Part shown: piece after piece, positions 48,270-57,831 of the stretch
How positions within the stretch are numbered: the stretch's first letter is position 1
How the letters are laid out: every line of letters begins with the position of its first letter
Assembly: GCA_963846925.1 (NCBI GenBank)
Contig: CAWJXW010000017.1
Coordinates: 186,001 to 250,000 of the forward strand
Direction of reading: 5' to 3'
Length of the DNA: 64,000 nucleotides
From: JAQBQB01 sp963846925
GTDB taxonomy: Bacteria > Gemmatimonadota > Gemmatimonadetes > Gemmatimonadales > Gemmatimonadaceae
Translations under genes and position numbers: made by a program
The notes under the pieces: generated by a model
The model's input: only the letters and a program-made list of their open reading frames with translations
What the model was told of the DNA's origin: nothing
Database searches by the model: none

Positions 48270-49292
48270 ATGCGAGGTCGGGTGTCGTGGATCGCCGCGG
48301 TCATGGGAATCGTCGCGGCGTTGCCGTTGCGTGTTCAAGCACAGGATCTCAAGACGCCCAAGTGCGTTGCCGGGGCGCCCGGGTCCGCGACGCTCATCGC
48401 GCAGGACGCCTGCCAACAGGCGTACGACGTCTATCAGCTGATCGCGCCGCAACTCGGTCTCGCGCTCGCCGGCGGCAATGCGACCGCCGGAACGGGAAGC
48501 GTGCTCGGTGGGCTCGGTCACTTTTCCGTGGGCGTGCGCGTGAACGCGTTCAACGGATTGTTCCCGAACACGGGCAACGGTGGATACCCGGTCAGCACGA
48601 ACGGCGCGCAGTCGCGCACCCTGGCGACGAAGGGCCAGTGGTTCGGCGCGCCGACGGCGGACGCCGCCATCGGCTTGTTCAAAGGCTTTCCGCTCGCATT
48701 GACCAACGTGCTGGGAGTCGATGCGCTGATCAGCGCCGAGTACGTGCCGACCATTAACAACGGCGACTTCTCGCTCGACCCGTCGTCGAACTTCCGGTTC
48801 GGATATGGCGCGCGAATCGGCCTGCTCTCCGAATCGATCGCGTTTCCCGGCGTGTCGTTCACCTGGATCGAACGCGACCTGCCGACGATCGACATCGGCG
48901 TCAACGGCTCCGCCGTCGGTGTCAACGGAAGCACCATCGATATCACCAACATGGACGTGACGACGCGAGCGTGGCGCATCGTCGCGAGCAAGAACCTGAT
49001 CGCGTTTTCCGTCGCCGCGGGCGTCGGCCGCGATAGCTACGAGCAGTCGGCGACGCTCACCGGCACGGTCAACCAGTTCGGCGCCTCGGCGAGCCAGTCG
49101 CTGGCCGCGAAGCAATCGCTCGGCCGCACGAATTTCTTCGGCGATTTTTCGATCAACCTGCCCGCGCTCAAGATCGTCTTCGAAGCCGGCGACGCGGTGG
49201 GGGGATCGGTCGCGACGTTCAACTCGTTCGCCGGCGGACGGGCCGACCGCTCGCAGGTCTACGGATCGTTCGGCCTGCGCCTGAGCCGGTGA
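48270..49292 (+). CDS. Predicted outer-membrane/exported protein, function unknown
   Basis: This 340-aa protein has a signal peptide ending near RVQAQD. The mature part is beta-rich, with alternating hydrophobic residues and glycine/asparagine turns (for example GVNGSAVGVNGSTIDITN) and a C-terminal YGSFGLRLSR that ends in a barrel-like strand. Two cysteines (CVAG, ACQQAY) near the start could form a disulfide. It lies between purM and ribD with short gaps on both sides, without evident functional link. No family was recognised. Confidence 0.65.
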   Translation: MRGRVSWIAAVMGIVAALPLRVQAQDLKTPKCVAGAPGSATLIAQDACQQAYDVYQLIAPQLGLALAGGNATAGTGSVLGGLGHFSVGVRVNAFNGLFPNTGNGGYPVSTNGAQSRTLATKGQWFGAPTADAAIGLFKGFPLALTNVLGVDALISAEYVPTINNGDFSLDPSSNFRFGYGARIGLLSESIAFPGVSFTWIERDLPTIDIGVNGSAVGVNGSTIDITNMDVTTRAWRIVASKNLIAFSVAAGVGRDSYEQSATLTGTVNQFGASASQSLAAKQSLGRTNFFGDFSINLPALKIVFEAGDAVGGSVATFNSFAGGRADRSQVYGSFGLRLSR

Positions 49293-49308
49293 GGTCGCCC
49301 GGCGCGCC

Positions 49309-50422
49309 ATGACCGACGACGCGCGGCGCGCGGACAGGGAATTCATGCGTCGCGCGCTCGCGCTCGCCGAGCGTGGGTGGGCGCAGACCGCGCCGAACCC
49401 GATGGTCGGCGCGGTCGTCGTCTCGGAAGGTCACGTCGTCGGCGAGGGGTTTCACGCGCGCTTCGGCGCCGCGCACGCTGAGGTCGTCGCGCTCCGCGAG
49501 GCCGGAGCCGCCGCGAAGGGCGCGACGCTCTACGTGAACCTCGAGCCATGCGCGCATCACGGTAAGACTCCGCCGTGCGCGGACGCGATCATTCGAGCGG
49601 GGGTATCACGCGTCGTTGCCGCCGTGCGCGATCCGAGCCGCGACAGCCCGCGGCGGCATCGACAAGCTTCGCGCGGCGGGCGTCGTCGCCGACGTGTCGC
49701 CGCAGGAGGAACGAGACGCCGCGATCGAGCTGAACGCGCCGTTCTTCCACGCGCAGACGAGCGAGCGTCCGTGGGTGACGCTCAAGCTCGCCCTCTCCGC
49801 CGACGATCGCGTCGCCGATCCGTCGCCGGACAATCGGTGGATCACCGGCGCTGCGGCCCGCGCCGAGGTGCACCGATTGCGCGCCAACAGCGACGCGATC
49901 GCCGCCGGCATCGGGACCGTGCTCGCCGACGACCCCGCGCTCACCGTGCGCGACGCTCCGGCTCCGCGCGTCCAACCGCGCCGCGTGGTGTTCGACTCAC
50001 AGGCGCGAATTCCGTTGGAGGCGACGCTCGTCCGTACGGCGCGCGAAACACCGACCGTCGTGATCGCGCGGCCGGGAGCGGACCGATCCGCCGTCGCCGC
50101 GCTGTCGGATCAGGGCGTGGAGGTTGTGACCGAACCGGATCTCGACGCTGCGCTCGCCGCCCTGCGCGTGCGCGGTGTTCGGTCCCTCTTCCTCGAGGGT
50201 GGGGCGCGCCTCGCGGGATCGTTTCTCGAGCGTTCGCTCGTCGACAGGCTCATTATCTTTCGCTCACGGCGGATCGTTGGCCACGGGCTGGGCGCGTTCG
50301 ACTTCGCGCCGGCCGGATTTGCGGCGTCGCTCACGCGAACGCGCGTGGTCGACGAGCGGCCGTTTGGCGACGACACCATGACTATCTACGCTCTCCACGA
50401 GGTCGCGTGTTCACCGGCCTGA
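49309..50422 (+). CDS. ribD: Bifunctional riboflavin deaminase/reductase RibD (one frameshift)
   Basis: RibD performs the deamination and reduction steps of riboflavin synthesis. The N-terminal deaminase domain has the zinc motifs HAEVVALREAG and PCAHHGKTPPC. The C-terminal reductase domain has PWVTLKLALSADDRV and SLFLEGGARLAGSFL. The frame shifts near 49645 (extra A in cgcgacAgcccg), between AAVRDPSRD and ARGGIDKLRAAGV. Corrected, it is 370 aa. It is the first gene of the rib operon; no FMN riboswitch is visible in the 16-base gap before it. Confidence 0.9.
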
Positions 50423-51016
50423 TCGACGACGTCGGACGAATCGCGAGCGTCACGTCCACGGATGCCGGCCGAGAGTTCCGCATCGAGTGCCGTTACGCCG
50501 ACCTCGCGCCGGGCGAGAGCATCGCGGTGAATGGCGCGTGCCTCACGGTTCGGGAGCAAGGCGCGCAATGGTTCACCGCGGCCGCCGTGACGACTACGCT
50601 CGACCGGACGACGATGGGTACGTGGAGCGCCGGCGCCCGCGTGAACCTCGAGCGTGCGCTGCGCGTCGGCGACCGATTGGGCGGACATTTCGTCCAAGGC
50701 CACGTGGACGGGGTTGCCACGGTCGAAACGGTCGAGCAGCGGGGCGATGCCCGCCTCATCGACCTTGCTCTCCCTTCCGGGCTCGCCGAGCTTATGGTAC
50801 CGCACGGGTCGGTGGCGGTGGACGGCGTGAGCCTCACGGTGAACGACCTTCCCGCTTCCGGGGGGGACCCTGCAACTGTCGCTGATCGACTATACGCTGC
50901 GGCACACGACGCTCGGCGCCCTGGTTGCCGGCGATCGCGTGCACGTCGAAGCCGACATGCTCGGGAAATACGTGCAGCGTTTGCTCAAGGAATCCACATG
51001 GCTTTCGGAACGATAG
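50407..51016 (+). CDS. ribE: Riboflavin synthase alpha subunit (one frameshift)
   Basis: Riboflavin synthase dismutates two lumazine molecules to riboflavin. The GTG start gives the canonical MFTGLIDDVGRI, overlapping ribD by 16 bases. Both barrel repeats are seen: ESIAVNGACLTVRE and GSVAVDGVSLTVNDL. A G run at 50860-50866 has seven Gs where six keep the frame; the second frame continues TLQLSLIDYTLRHTTLGALV to a TAG at 51014-51016 (202 aa when corrected). This is a typical homopolymer-type error. The end overlaps the ribBA start. Confidence 0.88.
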
Positions 51017-52215
51017 AGCAGGCAATCGAGGCGATTCGAGACGGCAAGTTCGTCATCGTCGCCGACGACGAGGATCGCGAGAACGAGGGCGATCTCATCT
51101 GCGCCGCGCAGCTGATCACGCCCGAGATGGTCAACTTCATGATCAAGAAGGCGGGCGGATTGATCTGCCTCGCGCTGTCCGGCGAGCGCGTCGACGCGCT
51201 CGGCCTCGACCCGATGAGCGAGACGAACCTCGACGACTACCGCACCAATTACACGGTGAGCATCGACGCGTCGGCGCGCTTCGGCGTGACGACGGGGATC
51301 AGCGCGCACGACCGCGCCAAGACGATTCGCGTCGCGGTCGACTCCGACACCGAGCCGGGACACCTGCGCCACGGCGGCCACGTGTTTCCGCTCCGCGCCC
51401 GCGAAGGCGGCGTTCTCCAGCGCACGGGGCACACGGAAGCCGCCGTCGACCTCGCGCGCCTCGCCGGCCTTTCGCCGGCCGGCGTCGTGTGCGAGATCTT
51501 GAATGAGGACGGCTCGGCGTCGCGCCGGCCGCAGCTCGAGCAGTTCGCCGCCGAGCACAACATCGTCTTCGTCACCGTCGCCCAGCTCGTGGCGCACCGG
51601 CTCAAGAGCGAACGGCTCGTGCACCGCGTCGCCGAGGCGCGGCTGCCCACCGGGCACGGCGAGTGGCACATCGTCGGCTACAAGAACGACGTCGACGTCC
51701 ACGAGCACGTCGCGCTGGTCTATGGAGACGTCGCAGGCGTGGACGACGTGCTGATTCGCATCCACTCGAAGTGCCTCACCGGCGACGTGTTCCATTCGCT
51801 GCGCTGCGACTGCGGCTGGCAGCTCGACAAGGCGATGGAGATGATCGCCAAGGAAGGACGCGGCGTCGTCGTCTACCTCGACCAGGAAGGGCGGGGCATC
51901 GGGTTGCTCAACAAGCTCAAGGCGTACGAGCTTCAGGACCGCGGGGCCGACACCGTCGAAGCGAACGAACAACTCGGCTTCAAGCCCGACCTGCGCAACT
52001 ACGGCATCGGCGCGCAGATCCTCCTCGACCTCGGGGTCTCGTCGATCCGCCCGATCACGAACAACCCGCGCAAGATGGTCGGCCTCGAGGGCTACGGGAT
52101 TCACCTCGGCGAGCGCGTGCCGATCGTCCAGCCGTCGCACGACGAGAACGCCGACTATCTCCGCACCAAGCGCGACAAGCTCGGACATCTGTTCACGTCC
52201 GACGCAGCGGACTAA
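50998..52215 (+). CDS. ribBA: 3,4-dihydroxy-2-butanone-4-phosphate synthase / GTP cyclohydrolase II RibBA
   Basis: RibBA supplies both precursors of riboflavin. It is 405 aa from the ATG at 50998. The N-terminal DHBP synthase domain has DDEDRENEGDLI and the GHTEAAVDLARLAG motif. The C-terminal GTP cyclohydrolase II domain has the zinc cysteines in KCLTGDVFHSLRCDCGWQL, and YLDQEGRGIGL. Both active domains appear intact. It sits between ribE and ribH. Confidence 0.95.
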   Translation: MAFGTIEQAIEAIRDGKFVIVADDEDRENEGDLICAAQLITPEMVNFMIKKAGGLICLALSGERVDALGLDPMSETNLDDYRTNYTVSIDASARFGVTTGISAHDRAKTIRVAVDSDTEPGHLRHGGHVFPLRAREGGVLQRTGHTEAAVDLARLAGLSPAGVVCEILNEDGSASRRPQLEQFAAEHNIVFVTVAQLVAHRLKSERLVHRVAEARLPTGHGEWHIVGYKNDVDVHEHVALVYGDVAGVDDVLIRIHSKCLTGDVFHSLRCDCGWQLDKAMEMIAKEGRGVVVYLDQEGRGIGLLNKLKAYELQDRGADTVEANEQLGFKPDLRNYGIGAQILLDLGVSSIRPITNNPRKMVGLEGYGIHLGERVPIVQPSHDENADYLRTKRDKLGHLFTSDAAD

Positions 52216-52236
52216 CTAAGAACCGGCGTATATAAA

Positions 52237-52716
52237 ATGGCCGAATTCGCCGGTACACCGTCCGGTGCGCACCGGCGGTTCGCGGTCGTCGCCAGCCGGT
52301 TCAACCAGTCGATCGTCGACAAGCTCGTCGACGGCGCGCTCGACGCGCTCGTGCGGCACGGCGTGTCGGCCGACGACGTCGACGTCGTGTGGGTGCCCGG
52401 CGCGTGGGAGCTGCCGATCGCCGCGCGCCGCTTGTTGACCAGCGAGCGGTACGACGCGCTCGTCGCCGTCGGCGCGGTGATTCGCGGCGACACGCCGCAC
52501 TTCGACTACGTCGCCGGCGAAGCGTCGCGCGGCCTCGCCCGCGCCAGTACGGAGTTCGACACGCCGATCGGGTTTGGAGTCCTGACGTGCGACAATGACG
52601 AGCAGGCGCTGGCGCGCGCCGGAGGCGCGCACGGCAACAAGGGCTGGGACGCGGCGCTCGCCGCCTTGGAGATGGCTGACCTGTTCGATCGCCTCGATGC
52701 CGCGGACGAGGGTTGA
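52237..52716 (+). CDS. ribH: 6,7-dimethyl-8-ribityllumazine synthase
   Basis: Lumazine synthase condenses the RibA and RibB branch products into lumazine, and often assembles into capsids. The 159-aa protein shows VVASRFNQSIVDKLVDGAL, VWVPGAWELPIAAR, VAVGAVIRGDTPHFDYV and GFGVLTCDNDEQALAR, all family signatures. TATATA occurs at 52229-52234, just before the ATG; it is too close to serve as a -10 for this start. It overlaps nusB by 20 bases. Confidence 0.95.
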   Translation: MAEFAGTPSGAHRRFAVVASRFNQSIVDKLVDGALDALVRHGVSADDVDVVWVPGAWELPIAARRLLTSERYDALVAVGAVIRGDTPHFDYVAGEASRGLARASTEFDTPIGFGVLTCDNDEQALARAGGAHGNKGWDAALAALEMADLFDRLDAADEG

Positions 52717-53116
52717 AACGCGGGCGCGCGCCCGCGTCCTGCAAGCGCTGTATGCGTGGGACGTGCGCGGGAACGAGTCGCTCGAGCGCGTAGCCCACCG
52801 GATCTGGGACGACCTCGCCGTGCCCGCCGACGAGCGTCAGTTCGCGAAACCACTGGTCGACGACCTCACGCGCCGCGGCTCGGTACTCGATGCCGAACTG
52901 GCCGACGTCACGACCAACTGGCGTCTCGAGAGGCTCGGCGTGGTGGAGCGCAGCGTGCTTCGACTCGCGGCCGTGGAGCTCGACCGCGGCGAGACGCCTC
53001 CGCGCGTCGTGATCCAGGAGGCCGTGCATCTCGCCGAACGATACGGGTCGGCGCGAAGCGCGAAGTTCGTCAACGGCGTCATCGACGCGTTGGCTCGGCG
53101 AATGGGGCGCATGTAG
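52697..53116 (+). CDS. nusB: Transcription antitermination factor NusB
   Basis: NusB, with NusE (S10), binds boxA RNA in rRNA antitermination. From the ATG at 52697 it is 139 aa: an all-helical protein with RARARVLQALYAWDVRGNES at the N-terminus, and VERSVLRLAAVEL and SARSAKFVNGVIDAL toward the end. The ribH-nusB order is a common arrangement. The gene starts within the ribH 3' end, and its stop overlaps the GTG of the glycosyltransferase. Confidence 0.93.
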   Translation: MPRTRVETRARARVLQALYAWDVRGNESLERVAHRIWDDLAVPADERQFAKPLVDDLTRRGSVLDAELADVTTNWRLERLGVVERSVLRLAAVELDRGETPPRVVIQEAVHLAERYGSARSAKFVNGVIDALARRMGRM

Positions 53117-54225
53117 TGCGCATCCTCGTCGTCAACTGGCAAGACCGCGAGAATCCGCAGGCGGGCGGCGCCGAGATTCACCTCCACGAAATCTTCGGGC
53201 GTCTCGCGATGAAGGGGCACGACGTGCGCCTCCTCTGCGGCGGTTGGCCAGGCTGTCCGCCGCGCGCGGCGCTCGACGGGATCGACGTCTATCGCGTCGG
53301 CACGCGGCACAGCTTTCCGTTTCGCGCGCGTCGACATTATCGGGCGCACCTCGCGGGCTGGGCCGACGTGCTCGTCGAGGACATCAACAAAGTGCCGCTG
53401 TACACGCCTCGATGGGGCGCGCCCCATACGTTGGCGCTCGTGCCGCATCTCTTCGGGTCGACGGCGTTTCAGGAGCTGCCCGCGCCACTCGCCGCCGCGG
53501 TGTGGACGGCGGAGCGGCCGCTCGGGCGCGTGTACCGCGGCGTGCCGTTCGAGGCGATCAGCGAGAGCACGGCCGACGACCTCGCGGGGCGCGGCATCGC
53601 GCGCTCGTCGATCGAAGTGATCTATCCGGGTGTCGACACGATCGGCTACACCCCCGACGCGTCGCTGCGCGCCGCGACGCCCGTCTTCTCCTACCTCGGT
53701 CGGCTCAAGCGATACAAAGGCGTGCATCTCGTGATTCGCGCGTTCGCGGAGCTGAACGTCCCGAACGCCGTGCTCGAGATCGCGGGCGCGGGCGATTATC
53801 GGCCCGATCTCGAGGAATTGGCTCACTCGCTTGAACTGCGCGATCGGGTCAAGTTTCTTGGGCGAATCAGCGAGCCGGAGAAGCTCTCGTTGCTGCGACG
53901 TTCATGGGCGCTGGTGTTTGCGTCTCCAAAGGAGGGGTGGGGAATCACGAACCTCGAGGCCGCGGCCTGCGCAACGCCCGTCGTCGCGTCGAACTCGCCG
54001 GGAATTCGCGAGTCGGTGCGCGACGGTCACACGGGCTTTCTCGTACCGCACGGTGACGTTCCCGCGATGGCGGCGGGGATGCGCCGCATCGCCGGGTCGC
54101 GCGAGCTCGTCGAGCGGCTGGGCGCCGAGGCGCGCGTGTTCGCCGAAAGCTTCACGTGGGAGCGCGCGGCCGACGAGACCGAGGCGCACCTTCAGCGAGT
54201 GATCGCGGCCGGGAACCGCGCGTGA
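53116..54225 (+). CDS. Glycosyltransferase family 4 protein
   Basis: This GT-B type glycosyltransferase (369 aa) starts at a GTG overlapping the nusB stop. It has an N-terminal GAEIHLHEIFGRLAMKGHDV acceptor-domain motif. The C-terminal GT1/GT4 donor domain has FSYLGRLKRYKGVHLVIRAF, the KFLGRISEPEKLSLLRRSW stretch, and SPKEGWGITNLEAAACATPV, where the ExxxxxxxE-like motif binds the nucleotide sugar. Sugar and acceptor are unknown; a role in surface glycan or glycolipid synthesis is likely by family. It overlaps hprK by 4 bases. Confidence 0.85.
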   Translation: MRILVVNWQDRENPQAGGAEIHLHEIFGRLAMKGHDVRLLCGGWPGCPPRAALDGIDVYRVGTRHSFPFRARRHYRAHLAGWADVLVEDINKVPLYTPRWGAPHTLALVPHLFGSTAFQELPAPLAAAVWTAERPLGRVYRGVPFEAISESTADDLAGRGIARSSIEVIYPGVDTIGYTPDASLRAATPVFSYLGRLKRYKGVHLVIRAFAELNVPNAVLEIAGAGDYRPDLEELAHSLELRDRVKFLGRISEPEKLSLLRRSWALVFASPKEGWGITNLEAAACATPVVASNSPGIRESVRDGHTGFLVPHGDVPAMAAGMRRIAGSRELVERLGAEARVFAESFTWERAADETEAHLQRVIAAGNRA

Positions 54226-55193
54226 CCAAGCCGCTGACCATCGGACGCCTGCTCGAGCGCCTGAGAGACACCCTCGAGCTCGAGCACGTCGAGGGAACGG
54301 ACGGCCTCGAGCGAACGATCGAGAACCCGAACGCGTCGAGTCCGGGCCTCGTGCTGGCCGGATACACGGCCCGATTTCCCGCGCAGCGCCTGCAGGTGCT
54401 CGGCGAGACCGAGATCACGTACCTGAAGTCGATGGACCCGACCCTGCGGCGCGAGAATCTCAAGAAGTTCTTCTCGTTTCCGATCCCCTGCGTCTTCATC
54501 ACGAAGGGTCAGGAGCCGGGGCCCGATCTGCTCGAGATCGCGGCGTCCGCCGGGGTCGCGTTGATCCGCTCGCACCTCAAGACCGACGAGTTCTACAACC
54601 GCCTCAAGCCCTGGCTCGAGGAGGAGTTCTCGCCGACGACCAACCTCCACGCGTCGCTCGCCGACGTGTTCGGCGTCGGGCTCTTGTTCGTCGGCAAGAG
54701 CGGCATCGGCAAGTCGGAGTGCGTGCTCGATCTCGTCGAGCGAGGCCACCGGTTCGTGGCCGACGATCTGGTCATCGCGCGCCGGCGCGGCCGCAGCGTC
54801 GTCGTCGGCCGCGGGCACGAGTTGCAGAAGCACCATATGGAGATTCGCGGCGTCGGGCTGATCGACATTCCGTCGCTCTTCGGCGTGCGCGCGGTGCGCC
54901 ATCAGAAACGCATCGAGGTCGTGGTGCAGCTCGAGCACTGGGATCACGGCGACCCGCCGGACCGCACCGGGCTCGACACCGAGACGACGACGATTCTCGA
55001 CGTGGAATTGCCGAAGATGCGCGTTCCGCTCAATCCGGGAAAGAACATCACCGTCATCGCCGAAGTCATCGCGATGAATCACCTGCTCAAGTACAGCGGC
55101 ATCGACCCCGCGCAGCGATTCAACGATCGGCTCGTCAAACAGCTGCGCGGGCGGTCCGATGTCCAGCGGTATCTCCAGGAGGACGATGAGTAG
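54222..55193 (+). CDS. hprK: HPr kinase/phosphorylase
   Basis: HprK phosphorylates and dephosphorylates Ser46 of HPr in response to metabolic state. The 323-aa protein has the variable N-terminal domain and a C-terminal kinase domain with Walker A GKSGIGKS (158-165), EIRGVGLIDIPSLFG and the HprK signature near LNPGKNITVIAEVIAMN. The GTG start overlaps the glycosyltransferase. The target site exists in the HPr encoded downstream, so the regulatory loop is complete here. Confidence 0.94.
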   Translation: MTKPLTIGRLLERLRDTLELEHVEGTDGLERTIENPNASSPGLVLAGYTARFPAQRLQVLGETEITYLKSMDPTLRRENLKKFFSFPIPCVFITKGQEPGPDLLEIAASAGVALIRSHLKTDEFYNRLKPWLEEEFSPTTNLHASLADVFGVGLLFVGKSGIGKSECVLDLVERGHRFVADDLVIARRRGRSVVVGRGHELQKHHMEIRGVGLIDIPSLFGVRAVRHQKRIEVVVQLEHWDHGDPPDRTGLDTETTTILDVELPKMRVPLNPGKNITVIAEVIAMNHLLKYSGIDPAQRFNDRLVKQLRGRSDVQRYLQEDDE

Positions 55194-55599
55194 CGAAAGC
55201 GCCGCTCCAGTGGAGGGTCCGCGCGCGATCGTCGCCGGGCACGGGGACTTCGCGGCGGGACTGATCTCCGCCGTCGAGCAGATCTCCGGCCGCGGCCGCA
55301 TGCTGCTGCCGCTCGCCATCAAACAGCTCGGCGTCGAGGACATCGAGGCGTTGTTGCGGAAGGAGATGGTCGCCACGGGCGTCCGCGTGATCTTCACCGA
55401 CCTGCAAGCGGGGAGCTGCACGATGGCGTCCCGCAGGATTCTCCACGGCATGGAGGACGCGGTGCTCATCGCCGGCGTGAATTTGCCGACGCTCCTCGAT
55501 TTCGTCTTCGCCGACGCGATGCCGCCGGTCGTCGCCGCGCGCCACGCGGCGGAGCGGGGCAAAGCGTCGATCGTCGCCATCGGTGGAGTACCGAAGTGA
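55186..55599 (+). CDS. PTS mannose-class EIIA component
   Basis: This EIIA-Man/EIIA-man-like phosphocarrier of 137 aa receives phosphate from HPr and passes it to EIIB. The active-site histidine is His19 in AIVAGHGDFAAG, matching the family SHG/GHG motif. A strong AGGAGG (55177-55182) lies 3 bases before the ATG at 55186, which decides this start over the in-frame ATG at 55159. It overlaps hprK by 8 bases and eiiB by 4. Confidence 0.9.
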   Translation: MSSESAAPVEGPRAIVAGHGDFAAGLISAVEQISGRGRMLLPLAIKQLGVEDIEALLRKEMVATGVRVIFTDLQAGSCTMASRRILHGMEDAVLIAGVNLPTLLDFVFADAMPPVVAARHAAERGKASIVAIGGVPK

Positions 55600-56088
55600 C
55601 GCTCGAGCTCTTTCGCATCGACGACCGGCTGATTCATGGACAGGTCGTCGTGGGTTGGGGCCAGCCGCTCGGTCTCAAGTTCATCGTGCTCGTGGACGAC
55701 GCGGTGGCGTCGAGCGACTGGGAGCAGGAGCTCTACCGCATGGGCGTGCCGCCCGAGATGGACGTCTACTTTCACGACGTCGGTGACCGCGGCGACGCGG
55801 ATCCCCGTGTATCGCGCCGACCCGCGCGCCGGCCTGCTCCTCACGGGCGACATCGCGACCATGCAGCGTCTCGCCGAAAACGTGACGCCTCCTCTCGACT
55901 CGGTGAACGTCGGCGGCATCCACTCGCGCCCCGGCCGCGTGCAGCGGCTGCGCTACGTCTTCCTGTCCGGCGATGAGGCGACGGAGCTCCGCGCGCTGCA
56001 GCAACGGGGCGTGAAGGTGACCGCGCAAGACTTGCCAGGCGCGCGCTGCGTTCCGCTCGAGGACCTGCTGAATGGAAGCGACCTGTGA
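55596..56088 (+). CDS. PTS mannose/sorbose-class EIIB component (one frameshift)
   Basis: EIIB carries phosphate on His14, in LFRIDDRLIHGQVVVGW, to the incoming sugar. The frame breaks near 55782: after VYFHDV one extra G (gtcGgtgacc) shifts into TAATRIPVYRADPRAGLLL, which continues as IATMQRL and NVGGIHSRPG. Corrected, it is 163 aa, the usual EIIB size. The end, with VTAQDLPGARCVPLEDLL, is normal. It overlaps eiiA and eiiC. Confidence 0.87.
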
Positions 56089-56768
56089 GCATCGTCGAGG
56101 TCCTGCCGATCGCGTTGTTGGGCGGCCTGCTCGGGCTGGACGTCGTGAGCTTTCCGCAGGCGATGTTCTCGCGCCCGCTGGTGGCCGCGACGCTCGCCGG
56201 TGCGCTCCTCGGGCAGCCGTCGAGCGGACTGCTCATCGGCGTGGCGCTGGAGCTCGTCGCGTTGGAGACCCTGCCGTTCGGCGCGTCTCGATACCCGGAG
56301 TGGGGATCGGCCGCGGTCGTCGGCGGCGCGATCTTCTCGGCGCATCCGTCGCACCCGCCGGGCGCGATGACCATCGCCGCGCTCGGCGCCCTGGCCACGA
56401 CGTGGGTCGGCGGCTGGACGATGGTCAAGCTGCGACAGCTGAACGCGCGATGGGCTCGCGCGCGGCGCGACGGACTCGAGGCGGGCGCGCGAGGCACGGT
56501 GATTTCGCTCCAACTGATGGGGCTCACCGCGGATCTCCTGCGCGGCGGCCTGCTCACGCTGATCGCTTTCCTGATTCTGTCGCCACTCGCCGACGCGACG
56601 ATCGGGCTCTGGACGACCGATGCGCGTCTGTCACGCAGTCTCGTCGTCGCGACGGTGGCGAGCGTCGCGGCCGGCGCGGCGTGGAAACTCTTTCATGCGA
56701 CGGCCGGTGCGCGTTGGTTCTTCGTCGGCGGACTCGCCGTCGGACTCGTAATTCTCTTCGCGAAATGA
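56085..56768 (+). CDS. PTS mannose-class EIIC permease
   Basis: This integral membrane sugar channel of 227 aa has about six to seven hydrophobic segments. The family features are LLGLDVVSFPQAMFSRPLVA near the N-terminus and a GVALELVALETLPFGASRYP stretch in the first half. EIIC forms the translocation unit with EIID. The GTG start overlaps the eiiB stop (GTGA), and the stop overlaps eiiD (ATGA). Confidence 0.87.
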   Translation: MSIVEVLPIALLGGLLGLDVVSFPQAMFSRPLVAATLAGALLGQPSSGLLIGVALELVALETLPFGASRYPEWGSAAVVGGAIFSAHPSHPPGAMTIAALGALATTWVGGWTMVKLRQLNARWARARRDGLEAGARGTVISLQLMGLTADLLRGGLLTLIAFLILSPLADATIGLWTTDARLSRSLVVATVASVAAGAAWKLFHATAGARWFFVGGLAVGLVILFAK

Positions 56769-57565
56769 CGACCGCCGCCCAGCCCGCGCAGCCCGCCCCC
56801 CAGTCTCCGACGCCGATCGGCGAGCTCCCGTTCCGGACTCGCCTCGCGATCTTCATGCGCCTGCTCGCGATTCAGGGGTCGTGGAACTACGAGAGCTTAC
56901 TCGGCAACGGCATCGGGTTTTGCCTCGAGCCGGCGCTGCGGCTGTTCCCGGAGGGGATTCACTCGGCGCGCTTCAAGACGGCGCTGGCCCGCGAGAGTCA
57001 CTACTTCAACGCGCATCCGTATCTGGCGTCGGTCGCGGTGGGCGCGCTTGCGCGCGCTGAACTCGACGGCGAGCCGCCCCAACGAATCGAGCGCTTCCGC
57101 ACAGCGTTGTGTGGGCCGCTCGGCAGCGTCGGCGACCGGCTGGTGTGGGCCGGTTGGCTTCCGTTCTGCTCGCTTGCGTCGCTCGCCATCTTTGGACTGG
57201 GCGCGACCGCGCCTGTGGTCGTCGGATTCTTTCTGCTCGTCTACAACGCGGGACACCTGGGCCTGCGCGCGTGGGGGCTGCGCACCGGCTGGAAGCACGG
57301 GCTGCGCGTGGCGTCGGCGCTCGGCAACCCGGTGCTGCGTCGTGGACCGGAGCAGATCGGACGGCTGGCTGCGCTCGCCACGGGTGTGGCGATTCCGTTG
57401 TCGCTCGGCCGGATCATCGGCCCCGGGCGAAATCTCCTAGGCGGCGTCCTCATCGCTGTCGCGGTCGGCGCGTTCGTCGTCGTGCGTCTGAAGGGTCGCA
57501 TCGAAGGCTGGAGGCTCTCGCTCGGCGTGCTCGCTGCTTTCGTCCTCGTTTCGGTGATCGCCTAA
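56765..57565 (+). CDS. PTS mannose-class EIID component
   Basis: EIID is found only in the mannose-class PTS, which fixes the class of this system. The 266-aa protein has the typical soluble-looking N-terminal part with LRLFPEGIHSARFKTALAR, ESHYFNAHPYLASVAVG and GPLGSVGDRLVWAGWLPF, then hydrophobic segments (AAFVLVSVIA at the end). Sugar specificity cannot be read from sequence. The stop codon overlaps the ptsH start (TAATG). Confidence 0.9.
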   Translation: MTTAAQPAQPAPQSPTPIGELPFRTRLAIFMRLLAIQGSWNYESLLGNGIGFCLEPALRLFPEGIHSARFKTALARESHYFNAHPYLASVAVGALARAELDGEPPQRIERFRTALCGPLGSVGDRLVWAGWLPFCSLASLAIFGLGATAPVVVGFFLLVYNAGHLGLRAWGLRTGWKHGLRVASALGNPVLRRGPEQIGRLAALATGVAIPLSLGRIIGPGRNLLGGVLIAVAVGAFVVVRLKGRIEGWRLSLGVLAAFVLVSVIA

Positions 57566-57831
57566 TGCCCGAACGCACCGTTCAGATCGTCAACCGCAAC
57601 GGCCTGCACGCGCGGCCGGCCGCCGAGATCGTGAAGCTCGCCTCGAAATTCCAAGCCGAGATCACGATCGTGAAGGACGATCTCGACGTGAACGGCAAGA
57701 GCATCATGGGCGTGATGATGTTGGCGGCCGAACACGGGTCGAGCATCACGTTGCGCGCCGAAGGCCCCGACGCGACGCAAGCGCTCGACGCGCTGGCGAC
57801 GCTCGTCGGCAACAAGTTCGGGGAGAGCTGA
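57565..57831 (+). CDS. ptsH: Phosphocarrier protein HPr
   Basis: HPr of 88 aa relays phosphate from EI to EIIA. It has catalytic His15 in NRNGLHARPAAE and regulatory Ser46 in NGKSIMGVMML, the target of HprK. Both sites are intact, so the protein can serve transport and regulation. It starts inside the eiiD stop codon and is followed at once by ptsI. Confidence 0.95.
   Translation: MPERTVQIVNRNGLHARPAAEIVKLASKFQAEITIVKDDLDVNGKSIMGVMMLAAEHGSSITLRAEGPDATQALDALATLVGNKFGES

Noticed and set aside
49293..49308. An FMN riboswitch before the rib operon
   Set aside because: Only 16 bases separate ribD from the upstream gene, and no RFN-type conserved boxes were seen.
52229..52234. TATATA as the ribH promoter
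   Set aside because: It lies 2 bases before the ATG, so a start point at normal distance would fall inside the gene; ribH is more likely read from the operon.
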